The position numbers and the translations under genes were made by a program. A DNA stretch of 5,489 nt from Pyramidobacter sp. Lineage in GTDB: Bacteria > Synergistota > Synergistia > Synergistales > Dethiosulfovibrionaceae. This document shows, in pieces, positions 1 through 4,791 of the stretch; the stretch's first letter is position 1; each line of letters begins with the position of its first letter. A model generated the notes under the pieces. The model saw only the letters and a program-made list of their open reading frames with translations. It was not told the DNA's origin and did not search any database. The DNA is taken from positions 1 through 5,489 of the forward strand of contig JAEEUD010000133.1 of NCBI GenBank assembly GCA_016286835.1, read 5' to 3'.

Positions 1-309
1 CGGAGCGCCGGTCAGCGGAGTGACGCAAAGAACATCTTCTTCGTTCACCAGACGGACAGTATGACCATAAATTGAATCAGAGACCTCTTTTTCAAGGGAC
101 GGCGCAAGTCGGTAAGTGTAAACGACATTCGCTCCCAAAGACTTCAGGCAGTTCATGGTCGCCATAATATCGTTCGAGAGCCCGCGACAGTTAAGCCAGA
201 CAGGCTGATCGGCCAACGCAGCACCAATCAACATCCTGTGAACCTGCGATTTTGAAGAAATAGCACGTACCGTGCCGCGCAGTTCGCTTGCCATGATCGT
301 AGCGTTCAT
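1..309 (-). CDS. aroA: 3-phosphoshikimate 1-carboxyvinyltransferase (EPSP synthase), N-terminal part, cut by window edge
   Basis: EPSP synthase joins shikimate-3-phosphate and PEP in the cytoplasm, the step before chorismate synthase. Only the first 103 codons are here; the family is usually about 420-450 residues. The visible part carries the N-terminal signature SSKSQVHRMLIGAAL (residues 18-32), in which K20, S21 and R25 match the Lys-Ser...Arg of the GSKSxxxR phosphate-binding motif. It is followed by SNDIMATMNCLKSLGA, the family's D-D/I...LxxLGA segment. The usual Gly before SKS is Ser here. The ATG at 309-307 overlaps the aroB stop as ATGA, and AGGAGG lies 7 nt upstream, so the start is well supported. 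The fragment is about 52% GC with GC3 near 55%, clearly lower than aroB, and uses many T/A-ending codons. This may mark a transferred allele. Identification is firm from the motif and the context; the rest of the protein cannot be judged. Confidence 0.9.
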   Translation of the reverse strand, partial: MNATIMASELRGTVRAISSKSQVHRMLIGAALADQPVWLNCRGLSNDIMATMNCLKSLGANVVYTYRLAPSLEKEVSDSIYGHTVRLVNEEDVLCVTPLTGAP

Positions 310-320
310 GCGATCGCCTC
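305..320 (-). repeat. 16-bp gene-junction sequence, copy at aroB/aroA
   Basis: This is the second exact copy of GAGGCGATCGCATGAA, at the aroB stop and aroA start. Here the Shine-Dalgarno is extended to AGGAGG. It supplies both the end of AroB (Glu-Ala-Ile-Ala) and the ribosome binding site for aroA. Confidence 0.8.
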
Positions 321-1397
321 CTGAGCGTTCTTCGTCAGTTCCAGTCCTTCTTCCAGAAACTCGCGTGCCTCGTCGAGCATGACTTTTCTGCGCTCGACCG
401 TTCCGATCCCCGTGGGCAGCACAAGGGTGACGGTGTTGCTGGCGCGTTTTTTGTCGGCCATCATGCTCGAGAACAGCTCGTCGACGCCGTACTGCGTGGA
501 AAACGGCAGACCGCGCGCTTTCAGCGCCGCGACGAGCCGGCTGTACACGTCCGCCTCGCAGATGCGGCGCTTTACGCAGGCGGCCGTGATCAGCGCCATG
601 CCGATGGCCACGCAGAAGCCGTGCGGAATGCTGAAATGACTGCATTTTTCCACGGCATGTCCGAACGTGTGGCCGAAGTTGAGGATCATGCGCAGCCCCG
701 TTTCCTTCTCGTCGCTGCGCACCACGTCGCGCTTGATCTCCACGCAGCGGTGCACGATCCCGGCGATGTCGGCCGCGCTCACGTTTTCCCGCGCCGAGGC
801 GCGGAACAGCTTTTCGTCGCGGATCATGCCCGTCTTGACGATCTCGCCGAAGCCGTTGGCCAGCTGCTCCTTCGGCAGCGTCGCCAGCGTGTCGGTGTCA
901 TAGAGCACGAGATCGGGCTGGTAGAATGTGCCGACGAGGTTCTTGCCTGCGTCGAGGTCGATGGCCGTCTTGCCGCCGACCGACGAATCGACCGCCGCCA
1001 GCAGCGACGTGGGAAGCTGCACGAGGCCGATGCCGCGCATGTACAGCGACGCGGCCAGCCCGCCCATGTCGCCGATGACGCCGCCGCCGAGCGCGAACAC
1101 CGTGTCGCCGCGCGTCATGCCGAACGAGGCCATCTCGTTGAGGATCGGAAACAACGAGTGGATGTTCTTCGAGCCCTCGCCGGCGGGAATGACGTGCAGG
1201 CGGTGCGTGAAGCCCGCGTGCTCCAGCGACTTCTGCACGCGCGCGGCATAGACGGGCGCGACGTTCGTGTCGCTGACGATCATCGCCTTGCCGGCCCCGC
1301 GCAGCGGCGCGGTCAGTTCGCCGGCCACGGTGAGCAGCTCCGCGCCCGTGTGGACGTAGTATTTTTTCGACGGCGTCGTCACGGTGACGCTGTTCAT
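306..1397 (-). CDS. aroB: 3-dehydroquinate synthase
   Basis: This cytoplasmic enzyme converts DAHP to 3-dehydroquinate, the second shikimate-pathway step, using NAD+ and a divalent metal. The 363 residues are normal family length. The N-terminal NAD-binding part has GGGVIGDMGGLAAS (104-117). The active-site block follows: PTSLLAAVDSSVGGKTAID (129-147; D137, K143), K152-N153, and GFGEIVKTGM (182-191; E185, K188). NFGHTFGHAVE (240-250) and the later PHG give H243, H247 and H259. By comparison with the fungal enzyme, E185, H243 and H259 are the metal ligands and H247 is catalytic. One oddity is HGF at 259-261 where HGE is common. The start ATG directly abuts the tyrA stop (TAGATG), with GAGGAGG about 11 nt upstream inside the tyrA 3' end. 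The stop overlaps aroA as ATGA. It is a standalone enzyme, not fused to AroK. Identification is very secure. Confidence 0.97.
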   Translation of the reverse strand: MNSVTVTTPSKKYYVHTGAELLTVAGELTAPLRGAGKAMIVSDTNVAPVYAARVQKSLEHAGFTHRLHVIPAGEGSKNIHSLFPILNEMASFGMTRGDTVFALGGGVIGDMGGLAASLYMRGIGLVQLPTSLLAAVDSSVGGKTAIDLDAGKNLVGTFYQPDLVLYDTDTLATLPKEQLANGFGEIVKTGMIRDEKLFRASARENVSAADIAGIVHRCVEIKRDVVRSDEKETGLRMILNFGHTFGHAVEKCSHFSIPHGFCVAIGMALITAACVKRRICEADVYSRLVAALKARGLPFSTQYGVDELFSSMMADKKRASNTVTLVLPTGIGTVERRKVMLDEAREFLEEGLELTKNAQEAIA

Positions 1398-2237
1398 CTA
1401 GCCGTCGACCTCCTCTTTCCGGACTCGGCCCTCTTCGAGCAGATCCCAAAGTTTTTTCTCGTCATGGGCCGCGATCGCGTCGCGGTATTTCTGCAGCTCG
1501 GCAATGATCTGGTCGATCTCGAAGAGCAGATTGCCGCTGTTTTCCAGAAACAGGTCGGCCCACATCGTCGGGTTCAGCCAGGCCACGCGCGTCAGGTCGC
1601 GGTACGAGCCGGCCGAGAAGCCGGAGTGCTCCCGCGCCGTCGGGCTTTTCACGTAGGCGTTGCTGACGACGTGCGCCAGCTGCGACGTGAAGGCGATCAG
1701 GCGGTCGTGACGCTCCGCCGTCGTCACGGCGATGCGTCCGAAGCCGGCCGGCATGACGTAACTCTTGATGCGCTCGAGCAGGTTCACGTCGTCGAACACC
1801 CTCGGCACGACGACGAAGCTCGCGCCGCGGTACATGTTCGCCGAGCTGTTCTTGAAGCCCCAGCGGTGCGTGCCGGCCATCGGGTGCCCGCCGGCATATT
1901 CAAAGCCGTACTGCTTCGCGAGGCGGAAGCCCGTCTCGCAGATGCGGGTCTTGATGCCGCAGCAGTCGATCACCAGGCACGAGGCCGGGATGTATTTCGC
2001 GTTCTCCTCCAGCCACTGACACGACAGCGCCGTGTGCAGACAGACGAGCACGCAGTCGCACTCCTTGAGCGTTTCCGGCGTCAGCTCGCCGTCCACGGCC
2101 CCCATCAGCCGGGCGAAGCTCAGCGTCGTGGTGTCCTTGTCGGCGGCGTAGATCGTGAACTCGCTGTCCGACGCCTTGTAGGCGCGCGCGAACGAGCCGC
2201 CGATCAGCCCCAGGCCGACGATGCCGATCGTCTTCAT
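1398..2237 (-). CDS. tyrA: Prephenate (or arogenate) dehydrogenase, single-domain TyrA
   Basis: This enzyme oxidatively decarboxylates prephenate (or arogenate) with NAD(P)+, committing chorismate-derived carbon to tyrosine. The 279-residue protein has the TyrA dehydrogenase core only, with no chorismate mutase fusion and no C-terminal ACT domain. The Rossmann glycine loop is GLGLIGGS (8-15). GGHPMAGT (116-123) holds the catalytic His H118. The C-terminal helical domain has HDRLIAFTSQLAHVVSNAY (177-195) and YRDLTRVAWLNPTMW (212-226), where R217 matches the prephenate-binding Arg of the family. The usual DVGSVK strand is replaced by DCCGIK (91-96). The ATG overlaps the DAHP synthase stop (ATGA, 2234-2237), with GAGG 7 nt upstream. 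The stop abuts aroB. Co-expression with DAHP synthase suggests tyrosine-responsive control. Preference for prephenate or arogenate, and for NAD or NADP, cannot be read reliably here. Confidence 0.93.
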   Translation of the reverse strand: MKTIGIVGLGLIGGSFARAYKASDSEFTIYAADKDTTTLSFARLMGAVDGELTPETLKECDCVLVCLHTALSCQWLEENAKYIPASCLVIDCCGIKTRICETGFRLAKQYGFEYAGGHPMAGTHRWGFKNSSANMYRGASFVVVPRVFDDVNLLERIKSYVMPAGFGRIAVTTAERHDRLIAFTSQLAHVVSNAYVKSPTAREHSGFSAGSYRDLTRVAWLNPTMWADLFLENSGNLLFEIDQIIAELQKYRDAIAAHDEKKLWDLLEEGRVRKEEVDG

Positions 2238-2248
2238 GCGATCGCCTC
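2233..2248 (-). repeat. 16-bp gene-junction sequence, copy at DAHP synthase/tyrA
   Basis: The minus-strand sequence GAGGCGATCGCATGAA is identical at 2248-2233 and 320-305. It combines the downstream Shine-Dalgarno GAGG, a 7-nt spacer containing GCGATCGC, and an ATGA stop/start overlap. In both copies it encodes the C-terminal Glu-Ala-Ile-Ala-stop of the upstream gene. Confidence 0.8.
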
Positions 2249-3235
2249 GCGCACCTTCGCGATCCTGCCCGCAAGCACGTCAAACTGTTCGGGCGTCAGA
2301 GACTGCGCGCCGTCGCAGAGCGCGTGCGCCGGATCGTTGTGGACTTCGATGATCAGGCCGTCGGCGCCCGCCGCCGTCGAGGCCAGAGCCATCGGCGCGA
2401 CGTAGCGCGCGTAGCCCGTGGCGTGGCTGGGATCGACGATCACGGGCAGATGCGTGTACTCGTGCAACACGGCCACGGCCGACACGTCGAGCGTGTTGCG
2501 CGTGTACGTCTCGAACGTACGGATGCCGCGCTCGCAGAGCATGACGTTCTCGTTGCCGCCGGCCATGATGTACTCGGCGCTCATCAGCAGTTCCTTGAGC
2601 GTGTTGGCCAGGCCTCGCTTGAGCAGGATCGGCTTGTCACAGCGGCCGAGCTCCCTGAGCAGGTCGAAGTTCTGCATGTTGCGTGCCCCGACCTGAAGCA
2701 CGTCGATGTCGGCGAACAGGTCGAGGTCGTTGATGTTCATGATCTCCGAGACGATGGGCAGCCCGGTTTCCTTTTTGGCTTCCAGCAGCAGCTTGATGCC
2801 CTCGCCGTGCAGTCCCTGGAAGGCGTAGGGCGACGTGCGCGGCTTGAACGCACCTCCGCGCAGCAGCGTCGCGCCCGAAGCCTTGACGGCGCGCGCCACC
2901 GTGATGATCTGCTCCTCGTTCTCGACCGAGCAGGGACCGGCGATGATCTGGAAATGACCGCCGCCGAACCTGCGTCCGGCCACGTCCACGACCGTCGGTT
3001 CCTCGTGGAACTTGCGGTTGGCCTTCTTGAACGGATCGCTGATCCGCGTCACGCGCTCGATGATCGACAGGCTTTCCAGCATCTCGATGTCGACCTTGCT
3101 GACGTCGCCGATAAGGCCGATGATCGTGTGGAACTCGCCCTTGCTGACGTGGCACTGCAGGCCGATGCTCTCGAACCATTTGCACAGGTTTTCCCGCTGT
3201 TCGTCCGTGGCGCCTTTTTTCAATACTGCGATCAT
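2234..3235 (-). CDS. aroF: 3-deoxy-D-arabino-heptulosonate-7-phosphate (DAHP) synthase, type I beta, with N-terminal regulatory domain
   Basis: This enzyme condenses PEP and erythrose-4-phosphate, the first committed step of aromatic synthesis. The 333 residues closely resemble the Thermotoga-type enzyme. Residues 1-66 form a ferredoxin/ACT-like domain (MIAVLKKG, then CHVSKGEFHTIIGLIGD), which in the Thermotoga enzyme mediates inhibition by Tyr and Phe. The TIM barrel has IIAGPCSVE (97-105), LRGGAFKPRTSPYAFQGL (125-142), QVGARNMQNF (181-190), LLKRG (204-208), CERGIRTFE (234-242), VDPSHATG (267-274), IIEVH (295-299) and CDGAQSL (307-313). Predicted metal ligands are C102, H271, E297 and D308. 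The start at 3235 is chosen because MIAVLKKG matches the family N-terminus and GGAGG lies 9 nt upstream. A longer in-frame start at 3289 would run through the attenuator hairpin. It is the first enzyme gene of the operon. The symbol follows common usage; aroG or aroA are used elsewhere. Confidence 0.96.
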   Translation of the reverse strand: MIAVLKKGATDEQRENLCKWFESIGLQCHVSKGEFHTIIGLIGDVSKVDIEMLESLSIIERVTRISDPFKKANRKFHEEPTVVDVAGRRFGGGHFQIIAGPCSVENEEQIITVARAVKASGATLLRGGAFKPRTSPYAFQGLHGEGIKLLLEAKKETGLPIVSEIMNINDLDLFADIDVLQVGARNMQNFDLLRELGRCDKPILLKRGLANTLKELLMSAEYIMAGGNENVMLCERGIRTFETYTRNTLDVSAVAVLHEYTHLPVIVDPSHATGYARYVAPMALASTAAGADGLIIEVHNDPAHALCDGAQSLTPEQFDVLAGRIAKVREAIA

Positions 3236-3257
3236 GATAAAGGACCTCCCTGAAATA

Positions 3258-3294
3258 TAAAAAATGAAGGCCGTGCGGCGATTCCGCACGGCCT
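3258..3294 (-). terminator. Attenuator: intrinsic terminator hairpin in the aro leader
   Basis: In minus-strand RNA, AGGCCGUGCGG (3294-3284) and CCGCACGGCCU (3278-3268) form a perfect 11-bp stem with the 5-nt loop AAUCG (3283-3279). UCA and then six U residues (3264-3259) follow, ending about 24 nt before the DAHP synthase ATG. A strong terminator between a promoter and the first enzyme gene only makes sense if it is conditional, which supports attenuation. The few non-U bases before the U tract may reduce its efficiency. Confidence 0.85.
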
Positions 3295-3314
3295 GTGATC
3301 CCTGATACGGGTGA

Positions 3315-3342
3315 CTGATGGAACGTTTTTACGCTTCGTCAG
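3315..3342 (-). other. Imperfect leader RNA hairpin around the leader-peptide stop codon
   Basis: CUGACGAAGCGU (3342-3331) can pair with ACGUUCCAUCAG (3326-3315) with two mismatches and one G-U, around the loop AAAA (3330-3327) that contains the last bases of the TAA stop codon. A ribosome terminating at the stop would melt it. It could be a pause or protecting stem, or a chance fold. Confidence 0.35.
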
Positions 3343-3430
3343 CTTTTGGGCAGCACAAAATCACCTTTCTGGAAGCTCCAAAAAAGTAAAAGTAATAATA
3401 TTTGGCTGCGAAATAGCCGGCGTTGTACAT
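3329..3430 (-). CDS. Tyr/Phe-rich attenuator leader peptide (33 aa)
   Basis: This small ORF has ATG at 3430-3428 and TAA at 3331-3329. AGGAG (3445-3441) sits 10 nt before the ATG. The peptide begins MYNAGYFAAK, continues with the run YYYFYFF at residues 11-17 (seven Tyr/Phe codons in a row), then GASRKV and a short Cys/Lys tail. In all, 6 Tyr and 4 Phe occur among 33 residues. The run uses TAT, TAC and TTT codons, more AT-rich than the surrounding genes. The ORF sits between a strong promoter and an intrinsic terminator-like hairpin ahead of DAHP synthase and tyrA. The inferred role is cis-acting: ribosome progress through the run reports the supply of charged tRNA-Tyr and tRNA-Phe. The peptide itself probably has no function. 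No named family was recognised, and naming it (for example aroL or pheL) would be arbitrary. The 16-residue tail after the run is unexplained. Confidence 0.85.
   Translation of the reverse strand: MYNAGYFAAKYYYFYFFGASRKVILCCPKADEA
3361..3389 (-). other. Leader RNA hairpin that includes part of the Tyr/Phe codon run (candidate 1:2 stem)
   Basis: The RNA from 3389 to 3377 (UUACUUUUUUGGA) can pair with 3373 to 3361 (UCCAGAAAGGUGA) around the 3-nt loop GCU. That gives 13 continuous pairs, three of them G-U. The left arm contains the last Tyr/Phe codons (parts of residues 14-17). A ribosome stalled there would keep this stem open and free 3373-3361 and the following sequence. This is what a 1:2 stem does in classical attenuators. 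It is A-U-rich and of modest stability by eye. Confidence 0.55.
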
Positions 3431-3449
3431 GCGTTTCGTTCTCCTGACG

Positions 3450-3486
3450 CTCCCTTACTGACGGGGAGAGATGATTCGGTACGAAT
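3450..3486 (-). other. Two small hairpins at the 5' end of the aro leader RNA
   Basis: At the predicted 5' end, AUUCG and CGAAU (3486-3482 and 3478-3474) form a 5-bp stem with a 3-nt loop. Next, CUCCC and GGGAG (3468-3464 and 3454-3450) form a 5-bp stem with a 9-nt loop, ending 5 nt before the leader AGGAG. They could protect the 5' end, pause RNA polymerase, or tune leader translation. Both are short and may be chance. Confidence 0.35.
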
Positions 3487-3492
3487 AGCGAG

Positions 3493-3522
3493 AGTATAAC
3501 GCCGCGGACGCCCTTTTGTCAA
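3493..3522 (-). promoter_or_regulatory. Sigma70-type promoter of the aro operon leader
   Basis: Read on the minus strand, a perfect -35 TTGACA (3522-3517) is followed after 18 nt by -10 TATACT (3498-3493), five of six matches to TATAAT. The likely start is the A near 3486. It lies just downstream of the terminator of the phosphatase unit and 56 nt before the leader peptide Shine-Dalgarno, so it should drive the attenuated leader and the aro genes. No TyrR-like or other named operator was recognised over it. Confidence 0.85.
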
Positions 3523-3572
3523 CAGTGAATGCGGACAAATAGGCGGCCCGCGGCAAAAATGTCGGCGGCATG

Positions 3573-3602
3573 AAAAAGCGGACGCCGCGAAACGGCCTCC
3601 GC
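3573..3602 (-). terminator. Intrinsic terminator after the phosphatase gene
   Basis: On the minus strand, GCGGA (3602-3598) pairs with TCCGC (3582-3578). After one G/G mismatch, GCCG (3596-3593) pairs with CGGC (3587-3584) around the loop TTTCG. TTTTT (3577-3573) follows directly. It starts 8 nt after the phosphatase stop codon and ends about 50 nt before the aro promoter -35, separating the two transcription units. Confidence 0.75.
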
Positions 3603-3609
3603 CCGGATC

Positions 3610-4782
3610 CTATTTTGACGCGACCTCCCAGGTCGTGCCGAGGCGCTCTTTCAGCCGTTCGACTTCGTCCTCGCTCAGTCCGAGACTGCGGATGTACTTT
3701 TCTGCGTACGGCTGCAAACGCGCTTCGTCCTCTTTCGCGCCGAGGCAGCGGCAGAAGTAGCGCACACCTGAGCTGACATAGTGCGCGTAGCGCTTCTCGC
3801 CGACGGTGAGGTGGTAGTAGTTGACGAAACTCTCGCCGTAGTCTCGCTCCAGCTCGGGGCGGGAGGCGTCCATCAGGGCCGCCAGCAGGAAGGCGACGAA
3901 TCCGGCCCGGTCCTTGCCCTCGGCGCAGTGCTCGAGATACGGCCCGGGACGGCCGAGCATGAAGCGCAGCTGCCTCGCCAGTCCGTTACGGAACGAGGGC
4001 CGGTCGAACACGGCCGGCAGCGCCTGGGTGATCACGCCGCCCGCTTTCCACACGGAGCGGTAGTACGGCGACTGGCATTTGGCGCTCTGCATGTTCTCTT
4101 TCAGCGTCGCCGGCGGATTGGCAAGGTTCAGAAATGTCTTCACGCCCGCTTTTGCGGCAAGGCGGTCGGCGTACGGCGCGCGCGGCCGCACAATGCTGCT
4201 GGGGATGCTCGAGCGGTACAGCGCGTTTGCGCCCAGCCTGCCGCCGCGCACGACGCGGAAGTTGGCGAATATCTCGTCGCTGGCGTAATCCTCACGCTTA
4301 TCGGTGGCGGTCAGGCGCAGCTGCCGCGTCGCCGCGTAGGCGCCTTTCTGCTCCAGCCGCACCTCGACGGGCCGGCTGGCGAGATCGACTTCGTCGTTCA
4401 GCTTCCAGACCGCGTCATCTTCGTGATACAGTCCGGCTTCCTGCGCGAACGAGCCGTAACTGACCGCCAGAAGCAGCCGGCCGCGGCGCTCGATCAGCAT
4501 CGTGAAGCCCGCCGCCACGTCGGTGTAACGCCGCACGACGGGCACGCCCTTCCAGCTGCGGCCGTTCAGGGAGACGGTCACCAGGTCGTCAAAGGCAATG
4601 TCGGAGCGCGCCCGCATCTCGTCGGCCGTCAGGTCGAGGAACAGCGAGCCGTGGTCGTTGACGCCCGTGACATGCGCGGTAAACGACGCGGGCTTTTTGG
4701 CGCCGCCTTCAGCCGCCGCCGCGGGCAGCGAAAGCGCGAGCGCGCAGAGAAAAGCAAAGAACAGAGCAAGCGTTTTTTTCAT
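3610..4782 (-). CDS. Exported tyrosine-phosphatase-like (CX5R) protein with N-terminal accessory domain
   Basis: The 390-residue protein starts with a signal peptide: MKK, the hydrophobic stretch TLALFFAFLCALALSL, then PAAAA before EGG, with likely cleavage near residue 24. No lipobox was seen. Residues 175-300 match the secreted protein-tyrosine-phosphatase family (Y_phosphatase3 type): NFRVVRGGRL...LYRSS (174-192), VKTFLNLAN (214-222), and the P-loop HCAEGKDRAGF (285-295) with nucleophile C286 and R292. The loop has Ala where DRTG is usual. A PTP-like phytase (inositol-phosphatase) role is a less favoured alternative. The segment at about 60-130, with VPVVRRYTDVAAG and LLLAVSYGSFAQEAGL, resembles the C-terminal barrel of SAM hydroxide adenosyltransferases, an inference from memory of that fold. 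It starts 9 nt after the ankyrin gene stop with GAGGAG about 13 nt upstream, so the two genes are probably co-transcribed. The substrate is unknown; activity would be outside the cytoplasm. Confidence 0.8.
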   Translation of the reverse strand: MKKTLALFFAFLCALALSLPAAAAEGGAKKPASFTAHVTGVNDHGSLFLDLTADEMRARSDIAFDDLVTVSLNGRSWKGVPVVRRYTDVAAGFTMLIERRGRLLLAVSYGSFAQEAGLYHEDDAVWKLNDEVDLASRPVEVRLEQKGAYAATRQLRLTATDKREDYASDEIFANFRVVRGGRLGANALYRSSIPSSIVRPRAPYADRLAAKAGVKTFLNLANPPATLKENMQSAKCQSPYYRSVWKAGGVITQALPAVFDRPSFRNGLARQLRFMLGRPGPYLEHCAEGKDRAGFVAFLLAALMDASRPELERDYGESFVNYYHLTVGEKRYAHYVSSGVRYFCRCLGAKEDEARLQPYAEKYIRSLGLSEDEVERLKERLGTTWEVASK

Positions 4783-4791
4783 CGCCGCGGC

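Larger units (their letters stand above)
3236..3486 (-). promoter_or_regulatory. Transcribed leader of the aro operon: putative Tyr/Phe ribosome-mediated attenuator
   Basis: About 250 nt separate the predicted transcription start (near 3486) from the DAHP synthase ATG. In transcript order this leader holds two small 5' hairpins (3474-3486 and 3450-3468), a Shine-Dalgarno AGGAG (3445-3441), a 33-codon Tyr/Phe-rich ORF (3430-3329), a hairpin that includes part of the Tyr/Phe codon run (3389-3361), an imperfect hairpin around the leader stop codon (3342-3315), a perfect hairpin with a U tract (3294-3258) and the Shine-Dalgarno of DAHP synthase. This is the layout of trp/phe/his-type attenuators. 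The expected logic is that a stall on Tyr or Phe codons prevents the first hairpin, so an antiterminator can form and transcription continues. Candidate antiterminator pairings are weak by eye: CCC (3350-3348) with GGG (3302-3300) plus UGUG (3357-3354) with CACA (3297-3294). No folding energies were computed. No T-box motif or TRAP-type GAG/UAG series was seen. Confidence 0.8.

Noticed and set aside
621..2405. 594-codon open frame on the plus strand
   Set aside because: It is antisense to aroB and tyrA and runs into aroF. It is rich in Arg, Val, Ala and His, as expected from the opposite strand of G/C-ending codons. No motif is recognised.
2324..3253. 309-codon open frame on the plus strand
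   Set aside because: It is the antisense shadow of the DAHP synthase gene with biased composition and no motif.
3236..3289. Longer N-terminus for DAHP synthase starting at 3289 (18 extra residues)
   Set aside because: The extension would be translated from the terminator hairpin, has no Shine-Dalgarno, and does not match the family N-terminus, which begins MIxVLK at 3235.
3236..3486. T-box, TRAP-binding or metabolite riboswitch leader
   Set aside because: No T-box conserved motif (AGGGUGGNACCGCG-like) or series of spaced GAG/UAG triplets was seen, and no known riboswitch core was recognised. The Tyr/Phe run gives a direct alternative.
3311..3499. 62-codon open frame on the plus strand across the aro leader
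   Set aside because: There is no Shine-Dalgarno, it runs across the leader ORF and into the promoter, and the minus-strand leader explains the region far better.
3486..3560. TyrR-type operator (TGTAAA-N6-TTTACA) near the promoter
   Set aside because: No matching half-sites were found around the -35 or -10.
3541..3572. Second hairpin around gcggcccgcggc upstream of the aro promoter
   Set aside because: The repeats in this GC-rich stretch are mostly direct or overlapping, with no clean stem plus U tract. Treated as composition.
4740..4782. Lipoprotein signal (lipobox) in the phosphatase
   Set aside because: The only Cys in the hydrophobic segment is preceded by AFL and lies mid-core. An AAAA-type signal peptidase I site fits better.
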